Source: Piscirickettsiaceae bacterium (GTDB lineage Bacteria > Pseudomonadota > Gammaproteobacteria > Nitrosococcales > Methylophagaceae). Taken from it: 64,000 bases of DNA. Under the pieces are notes generated by a model. The model was not told the origin of the DNA, did not search any database, and was given only the letters and a program-made list of their open reading frames with translations. Below are positions 56,559-64,000 of the stretch, one piece after another; within the stretch, counting starts at the first letter, position 1, and every line of letters starts with the position of its first letter. A program made the position numbers and the translations under genes. The stretch covers positions 248,001 through 312,000 of the forward strand of contig JABSQM010000014.1 of the NCBI GenBank assembly GCA_013215805.1. The letters run 5' to 3'.

Positions 56559-57281
56559 ATGCTAGAAAATGCAGTTTTAATAACGGGCGCAGGTCGTCGT
56601 ATAGGTCTTCATATTGCTAAACGTTTGTTTGACGATGGGCATACTGTCATTGCTCATTATCGAAAATATACAGATGATATTAACATCTTGACAGATATGG
56701 GTATAACCGTCATTCAAGCTGATCTAAATCATAGTAATAAAATATTGCAATTTGTGGCCAATTTAAAAACATGTTGTTTAAGTTTCAGAGCTATTATACA
56801 TAATGCATCCTCATTTGAGGCTACTTCCGAGAACCTCAGCAAAGCGGCTATCCAATTTGACAATTTCTTCAATGTACATATGAAAGCACCCTTCCTGATT
56901 AATCAAAGTTTACAGTTTCTGATGGTAGGTGAAATCAATGATCCTGCTAATATCATTCACATTACAGATATTAATGCAAAGAATCCGACGCCAATATTCG
57001 ATATTTATGGCGCCACTAAGGCAGGACTACATAATTTAACCTTGGTTTTAGCTAAAAAATTCGCTCCTACAATCAAAGTTAATTCGATTGCTCCAGGACC
57101 AGTATTATTTGCTGAGCAACATTCTGGTCAAACACGCGGTCAGATATTAAATGAGACCTTACTGGCTAAAGAAGGGGGGGCAGAGTCAGTATATTTGGCA
57201 ATAAAAAGCTTGTTGACTAATCCTTTTATTACCGGTTCTAGTATTACAGTAGATGGTGGTCGCCGTCTGACCAAAAGTTAA
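56559..57281 (+). CDS. folM: Pteridine reductase-like short-chain dehydrogenase (FolM type)
   Basis: 240 residues, ribosome-binding site AAAGGAGA lying inside the start of the divergent gene. SDR motifs: VLITGAGRRIGLHIAKRL (the GAGRRIG form typical of pteridine reductases), IIHNASSFEAT, and YGATKAGL with catalytic Tyr/Lys, ending ITVDGGRRLTKS. It probably reduces dihydrofolate or dihydromonapterin with NADPH. Next to folK and folB, so a folate role is likely. Its last 96 bases overlap the 3' end of folK on the other strand. Confidence 0.85.
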   Translation: MLENAVLITGAGRRIGLHIAKRLFDDGHTVIAHYRKYTDDINILTDMGITVIQADLNHSNKILQFVANLKTCCLSFRAIIHNASSFEATSENLSKAAIQFDNFFNVHMKAPFLINQSLQFLMVGEINDPANIIHITDINAKNPTPIFDIYGATKAGLHNLTLVLAKKFAPTIKVNSIAPGPVLFAEQHSGQTRGQILNETLLAKEGGAESVYLAIKSLLTNPFITGSSITVDGGRRLTKS

Positions 57282-57743
57282 AGCATCAATATTTACTGAA
57301 ATACCTGACTGTTGAATTTGATATTCAGCATGATACAAAAAAGCAAGGAGCTCATCTATTAAGGGATACAAAAAATATTCATCAGTAATACTAAAAGCTG
57401 GGAGAACCTTATCATCAGGAAACGTGAGCATCGATAAAATATCCAAATCTGCAGTCCTATTATTAATTTTCTTCATTGGATCACTATGATTTCTACCTAA
57501 TTTAATTTCAATATCATTGCAAATATTTTTTAAATTATTTTCAGTGATATTGGTCTCGATGAAAATAACGGTATTCAGAAAATCGTGGTCACTATTTATA
57601 CCTACAGGTGGAATCCTCAATATACGACTAACATGAAGAGTAAGAAATCTCTCTAGCAATAATATAATAATTTGCGCAATATTATCACCTGGATGTATGT
57701 TACTACCTATCCCTAGTAAATATCCTTTATGAATTTCACTCAT
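57186..57743 (-). CDS. folK: HPPK, 6-hydroxymethyl-7,8-dihydropterin pyrophosphokinase FolK
   Basis: 185 residues from ATG 57743. GYLLGIGSNIHPGDNI start, DHDFLNTVIFIET, and the metal-binding and catalytic part RNHSDPMKKINNRTADLDIL. Transfers pyrophosphate from ATP to the pterin. About 25-30 residues longer at the C-terminus than common FolK; that tail is encoded antisense to the end of folM and is probably non-conserved run-on. Start overlaps the folB stop by 8 bases. Confidence 0.9.
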   Translation of the reverse strand: MSEIHKGYLLGIGSNIHPGDNIAQIIILLLERFLTLHVSRILRIPPVGINSDHDFLNTVIFIETNITENNLKNICNDIEIKLGRNHSDPMKKINNRTADLDILSMLTFPDDKVLPAFSITDEYFLYPLIDELLAFLYHAEYQIQQSGISVNIDALTFGQTATTIYCNTRTGNKRISQQAFYCQIY

Positions 57744-58104
57744 CAATTTGAATACGTTTGATAATTATTTTAGCTATATTCTGCCCATGAAGAGTGACAG
57801 GTTTACTAAGGGTAAGCTGTATCTCAGGGATTGGGAATTCTTCTAATAATAAGCCACATAGATCTTCAGCCAGTGTTTCGATGATTTGGTATCTGCTTTT
57901 TTCGACAAATTCCACGATGATATTAACCATATCTCCATAATGTAGAGTATCATTAATATGATCTCTCGTTGCAGCCATGCTGATATCCCAATCCATTTCA
58001 AAATCAAAGGTAAGTGTCTGTAGTATCTTACGTTCCCATGCATAAATACCGATGATAGCATTTATTTTAAGATCATTAAGTATGATTTTATCCATAATTT
58101 TCAT
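57736..58104 (-). CDS. folB: Dihydroneopterin aldolase FolB
   Basis: 122 residues (a second ATG at 58095 gives 119 and starts like the family). IILNDLKINAIIGIYAWER with the substrate-binding Tyr/Trp-Glu region, DTLHYGDMVNIIVEFV, ETLAEDLCGLLLEEF and TLSKPVTLHGQ carrying the catalytic Lys. Splits dihydroneopterin to the substrate of FolK. 66 bases divergent from plsY. Confidence 0.93.
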   Translation of the reverse strand: MKIMDKIILNDLKINAIIGIYAWERKILQTLTFDFEMDWDISMAATRDHINDTLHYGDMVNIIVEFVEKSRYQIIETLAEDLCGLLLEEFPIPEIQLTLSKPVTLHGQNIAKIIIKRIQIDE

Positions 58105-58170
58105 TCAAAAGTAGAAATAACTGTCTTCAAAACCATATAATGAAACAAATGAACTGGGTTTCACAATATC

Positions 58171-58749
58171 ATGCTTGAAAACTTTGCTTTGCTGCCGATT
58201 GTTTTGATCAGTGCATATTTAATAGGTTCATTATCTAGTGCTATTCTCTTATGTGAACTGATGGGGTTACCTGACCCAAGATCAAAAGGTTCAAGAAATC
58301 CTGGTGCAACTAATGTGTTACGCTTCGGCGGTAAAAAATTGGCATTCATTGTATTGATTATTGATGTATTCAAAGGGGCATTACCCGTTATTATTACCTG
58401 TTTTCTAGGGTTCGATCAAACATGGATGGCCGCCACTGCTTTTCTTGCTTTTTTAGGCCATCTTTATCCACTTTTTTTCGAGTTTCAGGGTGGCAAAGGA
58501 GTTGCTACCGCCTTAGGTGGTTTTTTGGCTATATCCCCTTTAATGGCGATTCTAGTTTTGTCCACTTGGGTTATAGTTTGTCTGATTAGTCGTACTTCTT
58601 GGTTATCTGCCATCACTGCCGCAGTGATGAGCCCTATGTATAGCTTATGGTTGATTGATAATATCCATGCTCGTTGGATAGTCTTTATTATGTCTATTAT
58701 GCTATTATTTCGTCATCGTAATAATATGAAGTTATTAATGTTTGATTAA
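58171..58749 (+). CDS. plsY: Acyl-phosphate:glycerol-3-phosphate acyltransferase PlsY
   Basis: 192 residues with five hydrophobic segments. The three PlsY motifs are visible: SAYLIGSLSSA and GSRNPGATNVLRFGGKK, DVFKGALPVI, and GHLYPLFFEFQGGKGVATALG. Adds the first acyl chain to glycerol 3-phosphate at the inner membrane using acyl-phosphate. plsY divergent from folB is a common proteobacterial layout. Confidence 0.95.
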   Translation: MLENFALLPIVLISAYLIGSLSSAILLCELMGLPDPRSKGSRNPGATNVLRFGGKKLAFIVLIIDVFKGALPVIITCFLGFDQTWMAATAFLAFLGHLYPLFFEFQGGKGVATALGGFLAISPLMAILVLSTWVIVCLISRTSWLSAITAAVMSPMYSLWLIDNIHARWIVFIMSIMLLFRHRNNMKLLMFD

Positions 58750-59713
58750 GATAGTTTAAAATCATGAGAGGTAATTTTGATATTGATACTTATGAACAAT
58801 GGTAGAATATTCAGATCATTTTTGCTAATTCGTAGCTCATTAACCAGACAATATATTTATAGTATATGTAATTTACCAAGTATTTCATATGCTTTACATT
58901 TACCACCGCATTAAGGTCGTTCATGTCAACTAAAATAGTTTTTACTATACATTACCTCCCAAATATTTAATATATTTAGGTAAAAGTATGAATCCAAGTT
59001 TCTTATTCAACTTAATAATGCCTATTATAAGTTAACCCATAGCCTTAAAATTTCAATAATTTATTTTTCAGTCACCACATAATGTCAATAAAAATTAATC
59101 TCCATTAGATTATAGTTAGTACTTCTATTACAGCCATGGAATATGTAATGTAGCACTAACAACTATAAATTAGATCTCAAAAATTTCATATAGCTGATAA
59201 CATTCAACAAACTGTCATTAAAATATTGATATAGGCATTAACTAAATTTTTAGATAACACGCCTAATGTGAATATTGCAATGATCTTTTGCCACTCTATC
59301 CATCAAAAATGAATGAAAAATATCTCCTGTCTATAATCAGTAAGGAACTAACTTTAATTAAGGTTAATCACTATTCATAATGAATGATAATACAAGATCT
59401 ATATTATACGGTTTGAACCATTTGTCTTATCTATATTGGTCCATAATTGCCTAAATATCAGATGTCCTGCATATATCAGTAGATCTATCACATGAAATAT
59501 ATCGTCCTACAGAAAAATAGAAAATTTACAATATTAAATACTATGCAAATATATACATAAAAATAAAAGTATCATTGATATACTAACTCTATAAATGACT
59601 CTACTTAGGTGGAGCAAGCATAACTAACACTTACTGAATCGTAACTCATAAATACAAACCTTATTAGGTTATTAGAATGAAATAATTTTATGTGATAAGT
59701 AATAACACAGAAA
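58750..59713. other. AT-rich spacer between convergent plsY and tsaD
   Basis: 964 bases with no recognisable gene, RNA gene or terminator. Confidence 0.45.
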
Positions 59714-60721
59714 TTATGGAGGACTAAGATCATTAATTGGCCAATAAGGTCGAACATAGAAACCTAAATTCATCTCCCCCCCAGAATTGACCTTACGCAT
59801 GGCACCAGCAAAGGCAATCATTGCGCCATTATCGCTACAGAAACTAAGACGAGGATAATGGATATCTATATCGGGAATAGAATATAATTTTGTTCGTAAT
59901 GCTTTATTCGCACTAACACCACCAGCTACTACCAGAGTATGTAGTTTAGTTTGTTTTAAAGCTCGCCTACATTTAATTACTAAAGTTTCTATCGCTGCTG
60001 TTTGGAAAGCAAGTGCTATATCTGCCCTATCTTGCTCCGTTTGACCGCAGCTACGCCACGTATTCATGGCAAATGTTTTTAAGCCACTAAAGCTAAAGTT
60101 TAACCCGGGCCTATTAGTCATAGGCCTAGGAAATTTATATTTATTAGGTCTGCCTTTTTCAGCTAAATTTGCTAATAACTGACCACCTGGATAATTCAGG
60201 CCAAGTATTTTAGCGATTTTATCGAAAACTTCGCCAACAGCATCATCCATGGATTCACCCAATAATGTATATCTACCTATGCCTAACACTTCAACTAGTA
60301 AAGTATGACCGCCAGAAATTAGTAATGAGATGAATGGAAATTTTGGAGGATTAACCTCTAATAACGGTGATAATAGATGGCCTTCCATATGATGAATGGC
60401 GATGGAAGGAATATTTAAGGCCCAAGCAAGGCTACGACCAATGGAAGCACCAACTAACAAGGCTCCGGCCAGACCTGGACCGGCTGTATATGCAACAGCA
60501 TCAATTTCCAAACAAGTTAACTGTGCTTGATTTAATACTTGATTGATAAGTGGCAAAATCTTTTGTATGTGATCTCTGGAGGCAAGCTCGGGGACAACCC
60601 CGCCATATTCAGAATGTAATTCAATTTGACTGTAAAGTCTATGTACCAATAGATATTTTTCAGTGTCATATATTGCGATACCTGTTTCATCGCAGGAGGA
60701 TTCAATACCTAAAACTCGCAT
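59714..60721 (-). CDS. tsaD: tRNA threonylcarbamoyladenosine synthase subunit TsaD
   Basis: 335 residues. ASKHA fold with [19 protein letters not shown], the metal-binding [40 protein letters not shown] and [13 protein letters not shown]. Completes t6A37 on ANN-decoding tRNAs with TsaB/TsaC/TsaE, which are outside the window. Divergent from rpsU, the classic proteobacterial arrangement. Confidence 0.96.
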   Translation of the reverse strand: MRVLGIESSCDETGIAIYDTEKYLLVHRLYSQIELHSEYGGVVPELASRDHIQKILPLINQVLNQAQLTCLEIDAVAYTAGPGLAGALLVGASIGRSLAWALNIPSIAIHHMEGHLLSPLLEVNPPKFPFISLLISGGHTLLVEVLGIGRYTLLGESMDDAVGEVFDKIAKILGLNYPGGQLLANLAEKGRPNKYKFPRPMTNRPGLNFSFSGLKTFAMNTWRSCGQTEQDRADIALAFQTAAIETLVIKCRRALKQTKLHTLVVAGGVSANKALRTKLYSIPDIDIHYPRLSFCSDNGAMIAFAGAMRKVNSGGEMNLGFYVRPYWPINDLSPP

Positions 60722-60750
60722 TTAAGTGTTTTTCAGCTTTTTCTTATTTG

Positions 60751-60772
60751 AAAGAGTACAATGATACTCTTT
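60751..60772. repeat. Perfect inverted repeat between tsaD and rpsU
   Basis: AAAGAGTA (60751-60758), CAATGA, TACTCTTT (60765-60772). It lies 30 bases upstream of the tsaD start and just before the rpsU -35 box, so it could be an operator or part of the tsaD leader. Function not shown. Confidence 0.45.
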
Positions 60773-60781
60773 ACGCAAAAA

Positions 60782-60811
60782 TTGTATTTAACTATTTAAT
60801 TTTTGTATAAT
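60782..60811 (+). promoter_or_regulatory. Sigma70-type promoter of rpsU-dnaG-rpoD
   Basis: TTGTAT (60782-60787), an 18-base spacer and TATAAT (60806-60811), 43 bases upstream of the rpsU start codon. This is the best-formed promoter near the macromolecular synthesis operon. Confidence 0.65.
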
Positions 60812-60853
60812 ATTAATTATTAATATATCTATACTATGGGAGGAAATAAATCG

Positions 60854-61069
60854 ATGCCAGCAGTACGTATAAAAGAAAATGAACCATTTGATATTGCTTT
60901 ACGTCGCTTCAAACGCGCCTGCGAGAAAGCGGGCACTGTATCAGGAGCCCGTGCTCGCGAAGCTTATGAAAAACCAACAACCGTGCGTAAACGTGCTGCC
61001 GCCGCTGCAGTCAAGCGTCACCAAAAGAAATTATTACGTAAAAACGCGAGCCGCATCCGCTTATATTGA
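60854..61069 (+). CDS. rpsU: Small ribosomal subunit protein S21
   Basis: 71 residues from ATG 60854; an ATG at 60836 is in frame but GGGAGG lies between the two and serves the second one, and [20 protein letters not shown] is the family start. The basic tail ([19 protein letters not shown]) is typical. First gene of the rpsU-dnaG-rpoD operon. Confidence 0.96.
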   Translation: MPAVRIKENEPFDIALRRFKRACEKAGTVSGARAREAYEKPTTVRKRAAAAAVKRHQKKLLRKNASRIRLY

Positions 61070-61253
61070 AATATATACTTCAAATATTTGTAAATAAAGA
61101 CAAAGATACACCTTAAATATTTAATAAATTACTGATTTGTATGGTAACGATATTGCGATTATAGGTTAACTGCATTAAATATTAAGTACCTGATTATTTT
61201 ATACAGGTTGTATTAAAAATATACGGACAACCCCCCATTATTAAGAGTTTGTG

Positions 61254-62969
61254 ATGATTGGTAAAATTTCTTCAGAATTCATTGATGATTTACTTATTCA
61301 AGTTAATATTATTGATATTATATATAGTAGAATACCTCTCCAAAAATCTGGAAAAAATTTACGCGCTTGTTGCCCCTTCCATACCGAAAAAACAGCGTCA
61401 TTCACCGTAAGTTTAGAAAAGCAATTTTATCACTGCTTTGGTTGTGGAGCCCATGGAACCGCTATCAGCTTTTTGATGGAATATGAACGTATGGACTTTC
61501 TTGAATCCGTTCAAGAACTTGCAGTTCATTCTGGCATAAAAGTTCCTACCTCTAGTTTCTCACCTAATATTACTAACCATCAAAGTTGTTACAATTTACT
61601 CGATAAGGTAAGCCAGTATTTTATTGATCAATTACACTGCCATCATCAACATGATAAATTTGAAGATTATCTCAGGCAACGTGGATTATCAGCACAAATT
61701 ATAGAAAAATTTCATATTGGAATGGCCGCTGATAGTTGGAACGATTTATTAAAAAAATTTGGTGACACTGAACAAGACAAAAAACGATTAAATGATGTTG
61801 GATTGCTTAGTCATAATAAAGGGTATACCTATGATCGCTTTCGAAATAGGATAATGTTTCCTATACTTAATCGCCGCGGTCGTATTGTTGGCTTTGGAGG
61901 TCGTGTTTTAAATGATGATATGCCTAAATATTTAAATTCGCCAGAAACTATGGTTTTTCACAAAGGATATGAATTATACGGCTTATATCAGGCTATACAG
62001 GCCAATCATCGATTAGATAAAATTATAATTGTTGAAGGTTATATGGATGTAATAGTGATGGCTAATTATGGCATCAATAATGCTGTTGCGACCTTGGGTA
62101 CTGCAATAACATCAGAACATTTACGACAATTACTACGTAGTGCGCCAGAAATTATATTTTGTTTTGATGGTGATCGCGCTGGAAGTGAGGCATCTTGGCG
62201 TGCAGCAGAAAATACTTTACCCATGCTAGGAGGCAATCATGAATTTAAATTTATAGCCCTTCCCTCTGGAGAAGATCCCGATAGCTTGTTGCGAAAGGAA
62301 GGACCATATAAATTTAACCAATTAATTAAAAATGCCCAAAGTTATTCAGATTATTTCTTCTCGATCCTAAAAAATCGCGTAAACATTAATTCTATGGATG
62401 GCCGATCTAGATTGGTTGAAATTGTTAAGCCCTATCTATGGAATATACCTATAGGTGTTTATCGTGAAATGTTAGAACAACGTTTGTCTGAAATCAGTCA
62501 GATTAGTATATTGGTATTGAATAGACACTTAAGTAAACCTATAATCAATAAAGATAAACGTACATCACACTTACCAGCAAAAGTGATTTCTCCAGTACGA
62601 ATGGCAATTACTGTCTTATTACAATATCCTGGTTTTTATAAATGCGTAAATAAATATGATCATATAAAAATATTAGAGCAGCCAGGAATAGACGTATTGC
62701 TACGTTTACTAAAAATATTACGGATATATCCTCATTTAAATACTGCAGCTATATTAGAACGTTGGCGAGGAGATATAAATGGTGAGTATTTACAGAGGTT
62801 GGCACAACAGCCACTAAGCCTATCGATGGATGGCCTGAAAAACGAATTAATTGGCATTATGCATCATTTACAAACTCAAGCATTGCAAAAAAGACAGAGT
62901 AAATTGACAGATAAACCTCTAAATCAATTAACTAATTCTGAAAAAGCAGAGGTAAGATCATTTTATTAA
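61254..62969 (+). CDS. dnaG: DNA primase DnaG
   Basis: 571 residues from ATG 61254. CHC2 zinc ribbon with Cys40, His43, Cys61, Cys64 (ACCPFHTEKTASF, YHCFGCGAHG); TOPRIM with IIVEGYMDVIVM and CFDGDRAGSEASWRA; C-terminal DnaB-binding region is divergent. Makes RNA primers for replication. The GatB/YqeY gene that often sits between rpsU and dnaG in betaproteobacteria is absent; the gap is 184 bases. Confidence 0.96.
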   Translation: MIGKISSEFIDDLLIQVNIIDIIYSRIPLQKSGKNLRACCPFHTEKTASFTVSLEKQFYHCFGCGAHGTAISFLMEYERMDFLESVQELAVHSGIKVPTSSFSPNITNHQSCYNLLDKVSQYFIDQLHCHHQHDKFEDYLRQRGLSAQIIEKFHIGMAADSWNDLLKKFGDTEQDKKRLNDVGLLSHNKGYTYDRFRNRIMFPILNRRGRIVGFGGRVLNDDMPKYLNSPETMVFHKGYELYGLYQAIQANHRLDKIIIVEGYMDVIVMANYGINNAVATLGTAITSEHLRQLLRSAPEIIFCFDGDRAGSEASWRAAENTLPMLGGNHEFKFIALPSGEDPDSLLRKEGPYKFNQLIKNAQSYSDYFFSILKNRVNINSMDGRSRLVEIVKPYLWNIPIGVYREMLEQRLSEISQISILVLNRHLSKPIINKDKRTSHLPAKVISPVRMAITVLLQYPGFYKCVNKYDHIKILEQPGIDVLLRLLKILRIYPHLNTAAILERWRGDINGEYLQRLAQQPLSLSMDGLKNELIGIMHHLQTQALQKRQSKLTDKPLNQLTNSEKAEVRSFY

Positions 62970-63065
62970 TTAATTTAACCATAAAAATGGTGATAGAAAT
63001 TGGCTTTTTTGTTATAATTATATAGTTGATGTCAAATCATTCTCTGATGGGATTAAAGGGGTCTA

Positions 63066-64000
63066 ATGAAGGACCAGCAATCACGTATTAAAGCACTGAT
63101 AGCTTTAGGTAAGGAGCGTGGATACCTTACTTACAGTGAAATTAATGATCACCTACCGGAAGATATAGTAGATGCTGATCGGATCGAAGATATTGTAGGT
63201 ATGTTTAGTGACCTTGGTATTATGGTTCATGAAGAGAGTTTGGGTGCTAATGAAATAGAGCGCTTAGCCGAATCCACAACTGGTAATGATGATGTATCAG
63301 CTGAGGAAGCTGCAGCTATTTTAGCAGGCTCCGATGGCGAATTTGGTCGCACAACAGATCCAGTACGGATGTATATGCGTGAAATGGGCTCCGTTGAATT
63401 ACTTACGCGTGAAGGTGAAATTATGATTGCTAAAAGAATTGAATCCGGTTTGCGTGAAAGCCTGCTAATGCTGTCATTTTTTCCACCTTGCATTGATTCT
63501 TTCCTCCTCCAGTATGAGGAGGTTAAGGTTGGAAGAATGCGTTTAAATGAATTAATTAAAGGCTTCATATTATTGAATAATGATGACCTCCGAATGAAAT
63601 TACAATCTTCACAGACAACATCATCTGAGGAGGGGAATGAAAATGAAGATAAAGATGAGGATAGTAGAGAGAAAAGAGAGGATATAAATGAAATGGATTT
63701 GGCAGAGGCACATAAACGCTTTAAAAAATTATCTATATCCTTCAAAATGGCAACAAATTGTGGTGAAGATAAATTAATTAGAGGGCGTGAAGAAACAAGT
63801 GATTTATTTATGGAATTTAAATTATCTCCCAAAACAATTATTTATCTTAAAAATATAATGTCTGATACAATATTTGAAATACGAAAACAGGATAAAATTG
63901 TCTTAAATATTGTTGTTGAACAGGCACGCATGGAGCGTCGTGATTTTATTTATTCATTTTCTGGCAATGAAGTAAATACTGCCTGGTCAGATAAGCATAT
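63066..64000 (+). CDS. rpoD: Primary sigma factor RpoD (N-terminal part; cut by window end)
   Basis: Open from ATG 63066 to the window end, about 311 codons without a stop. Region 1.1 begins MKDQQSRIKALIALGKERGY and region 1.2 reads DPVRMYMREMGSVELLTREG; the following acidic stretch (EEGNENEDKDED) is the non-conserved region typical of proteobacterial sigma70. Core-binding and promoter-recognition regions 2-4 lie beyond the window. Closes the rpsU-dnaG-rpoD macromolecular synthesis operon. Confidence 0.95.
   Translation, partial: MKDQQSRIKALIALGKERGYLTYSEINDHLPEDIVDADRIEDIVGMFSDLGIMVHEESLGANEIERLAESTTGNDDVSAEEAAAILAGSDGEFGRTTDPVRMYMREMGSVELLTREGEIMIAKRIESGLRESLLMLSFFPPCIDSFLLQYEEVKVGRMRLNELIKGFILLNNDDLRMKLQSSQTTSSEEGNENEDKDEDSREKREDINEMDLAEAHKRFKKLSISFKMATNCGEDKLIRGREETSDLFMEFKLSPKTIIYLKNIMSDTIFEIRKQDKIVLNIVVEQARMERRDFIYSFSGNEVNTAWSDKH

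Overview
The window reads as a piece of a strongly AT-rich, degrading proteobacterial chromosome. Roughly two thirds is coding; the rest is long AT-rich spacers (often 1-2 kb) with no recognisable genes. Local gene orders are those of free-living beta/gammaproteobacteria, with a betaproteobacterial (Nitrosomonadales-like) lean: thrB next to polA; hisB-H-A-F-I-E-hinT-tatABC; gpmI-envC-ctpA opposite rhodanese-grxC-(secB missing)-gpsA; petABC; DUF502-aspS; argS-SPOR; MidA/folM/folK/folB; rpsU-dnaG-rpoD. The pattern of isolated survivors in eroded DNA, a PolA cut down to its 5'-3' exonuclease domain, a dead IS6 copy and fresh point lesions fits a host-restricted (probably intracellular, possibly nutritional) symbiont at an intermediate stage of genome reduction. 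The taxonomic lean is inference from gene order only.

Layout: 1-149 end of an aldo/keto reductase; 1529-5151 hldE, waaC, thrB (reverse); 5571-6455 polA exonuclease-only (forward); 6715-8952 dapF, lysA and a tiny lptM lipoprotein gene (reverse); 10215-11692 pdxT-pdxS; 13171-13773 coaE; 14737-18831 nadA, CHCC zinc-finger protein, aspS, DUF502; 20996-24176 pseudoazurin and petABC; 24460-26799 SPOR protein and argS; 28298-28798 folA; 29774-32053 metE; 33758-36175 gyrB; 38055-39587 murJ; 39608-40475 dead IS6 element; 40569-41294 ompW; 42522-47733 his-hinT-tat operon; 47994-52050 ctpA-envC-gpmI; 52333-54593 rhodanese, broken grxC, gpsA; 55377-58749 MidA-like, folM, folK, folB, plsY; 59714-64000 tsaD, rpsU, dnaG, rpoD (cut by the window end).

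Functionally the kept genes cover amino acids (Lys, Thr, His, Met), cofactors (vitamin B6 by PdxST, NAD, CoA, folate), an aerobic or anaerobic respiratory branch (cytochrome bc1 plus the copper protein pseudoazurin), the Tat export system that normally inserts the Rieske subunit, an LPS/peptidoglycan envelope (heptose core, MurJ, EnvC, OmpW, PlsY) and core information processing (GyrB, DnaG, RpoD, AspS, ArgS, S21, TsaD).

I found no CRISPR array, phage, toxin, secretion or defence system, no rRNA and no tRNA gene. The most unusual observations are signs of decay or odd expression: an apparent ATA start codon in waaC, an in-frame TAA in grxC, a Cys-to-Tyr change at the rhodanese active site, a KR instead of RR pair in the Rieske Tat signal, and a few strong palindromes that persist in otherwise eroded spacers.
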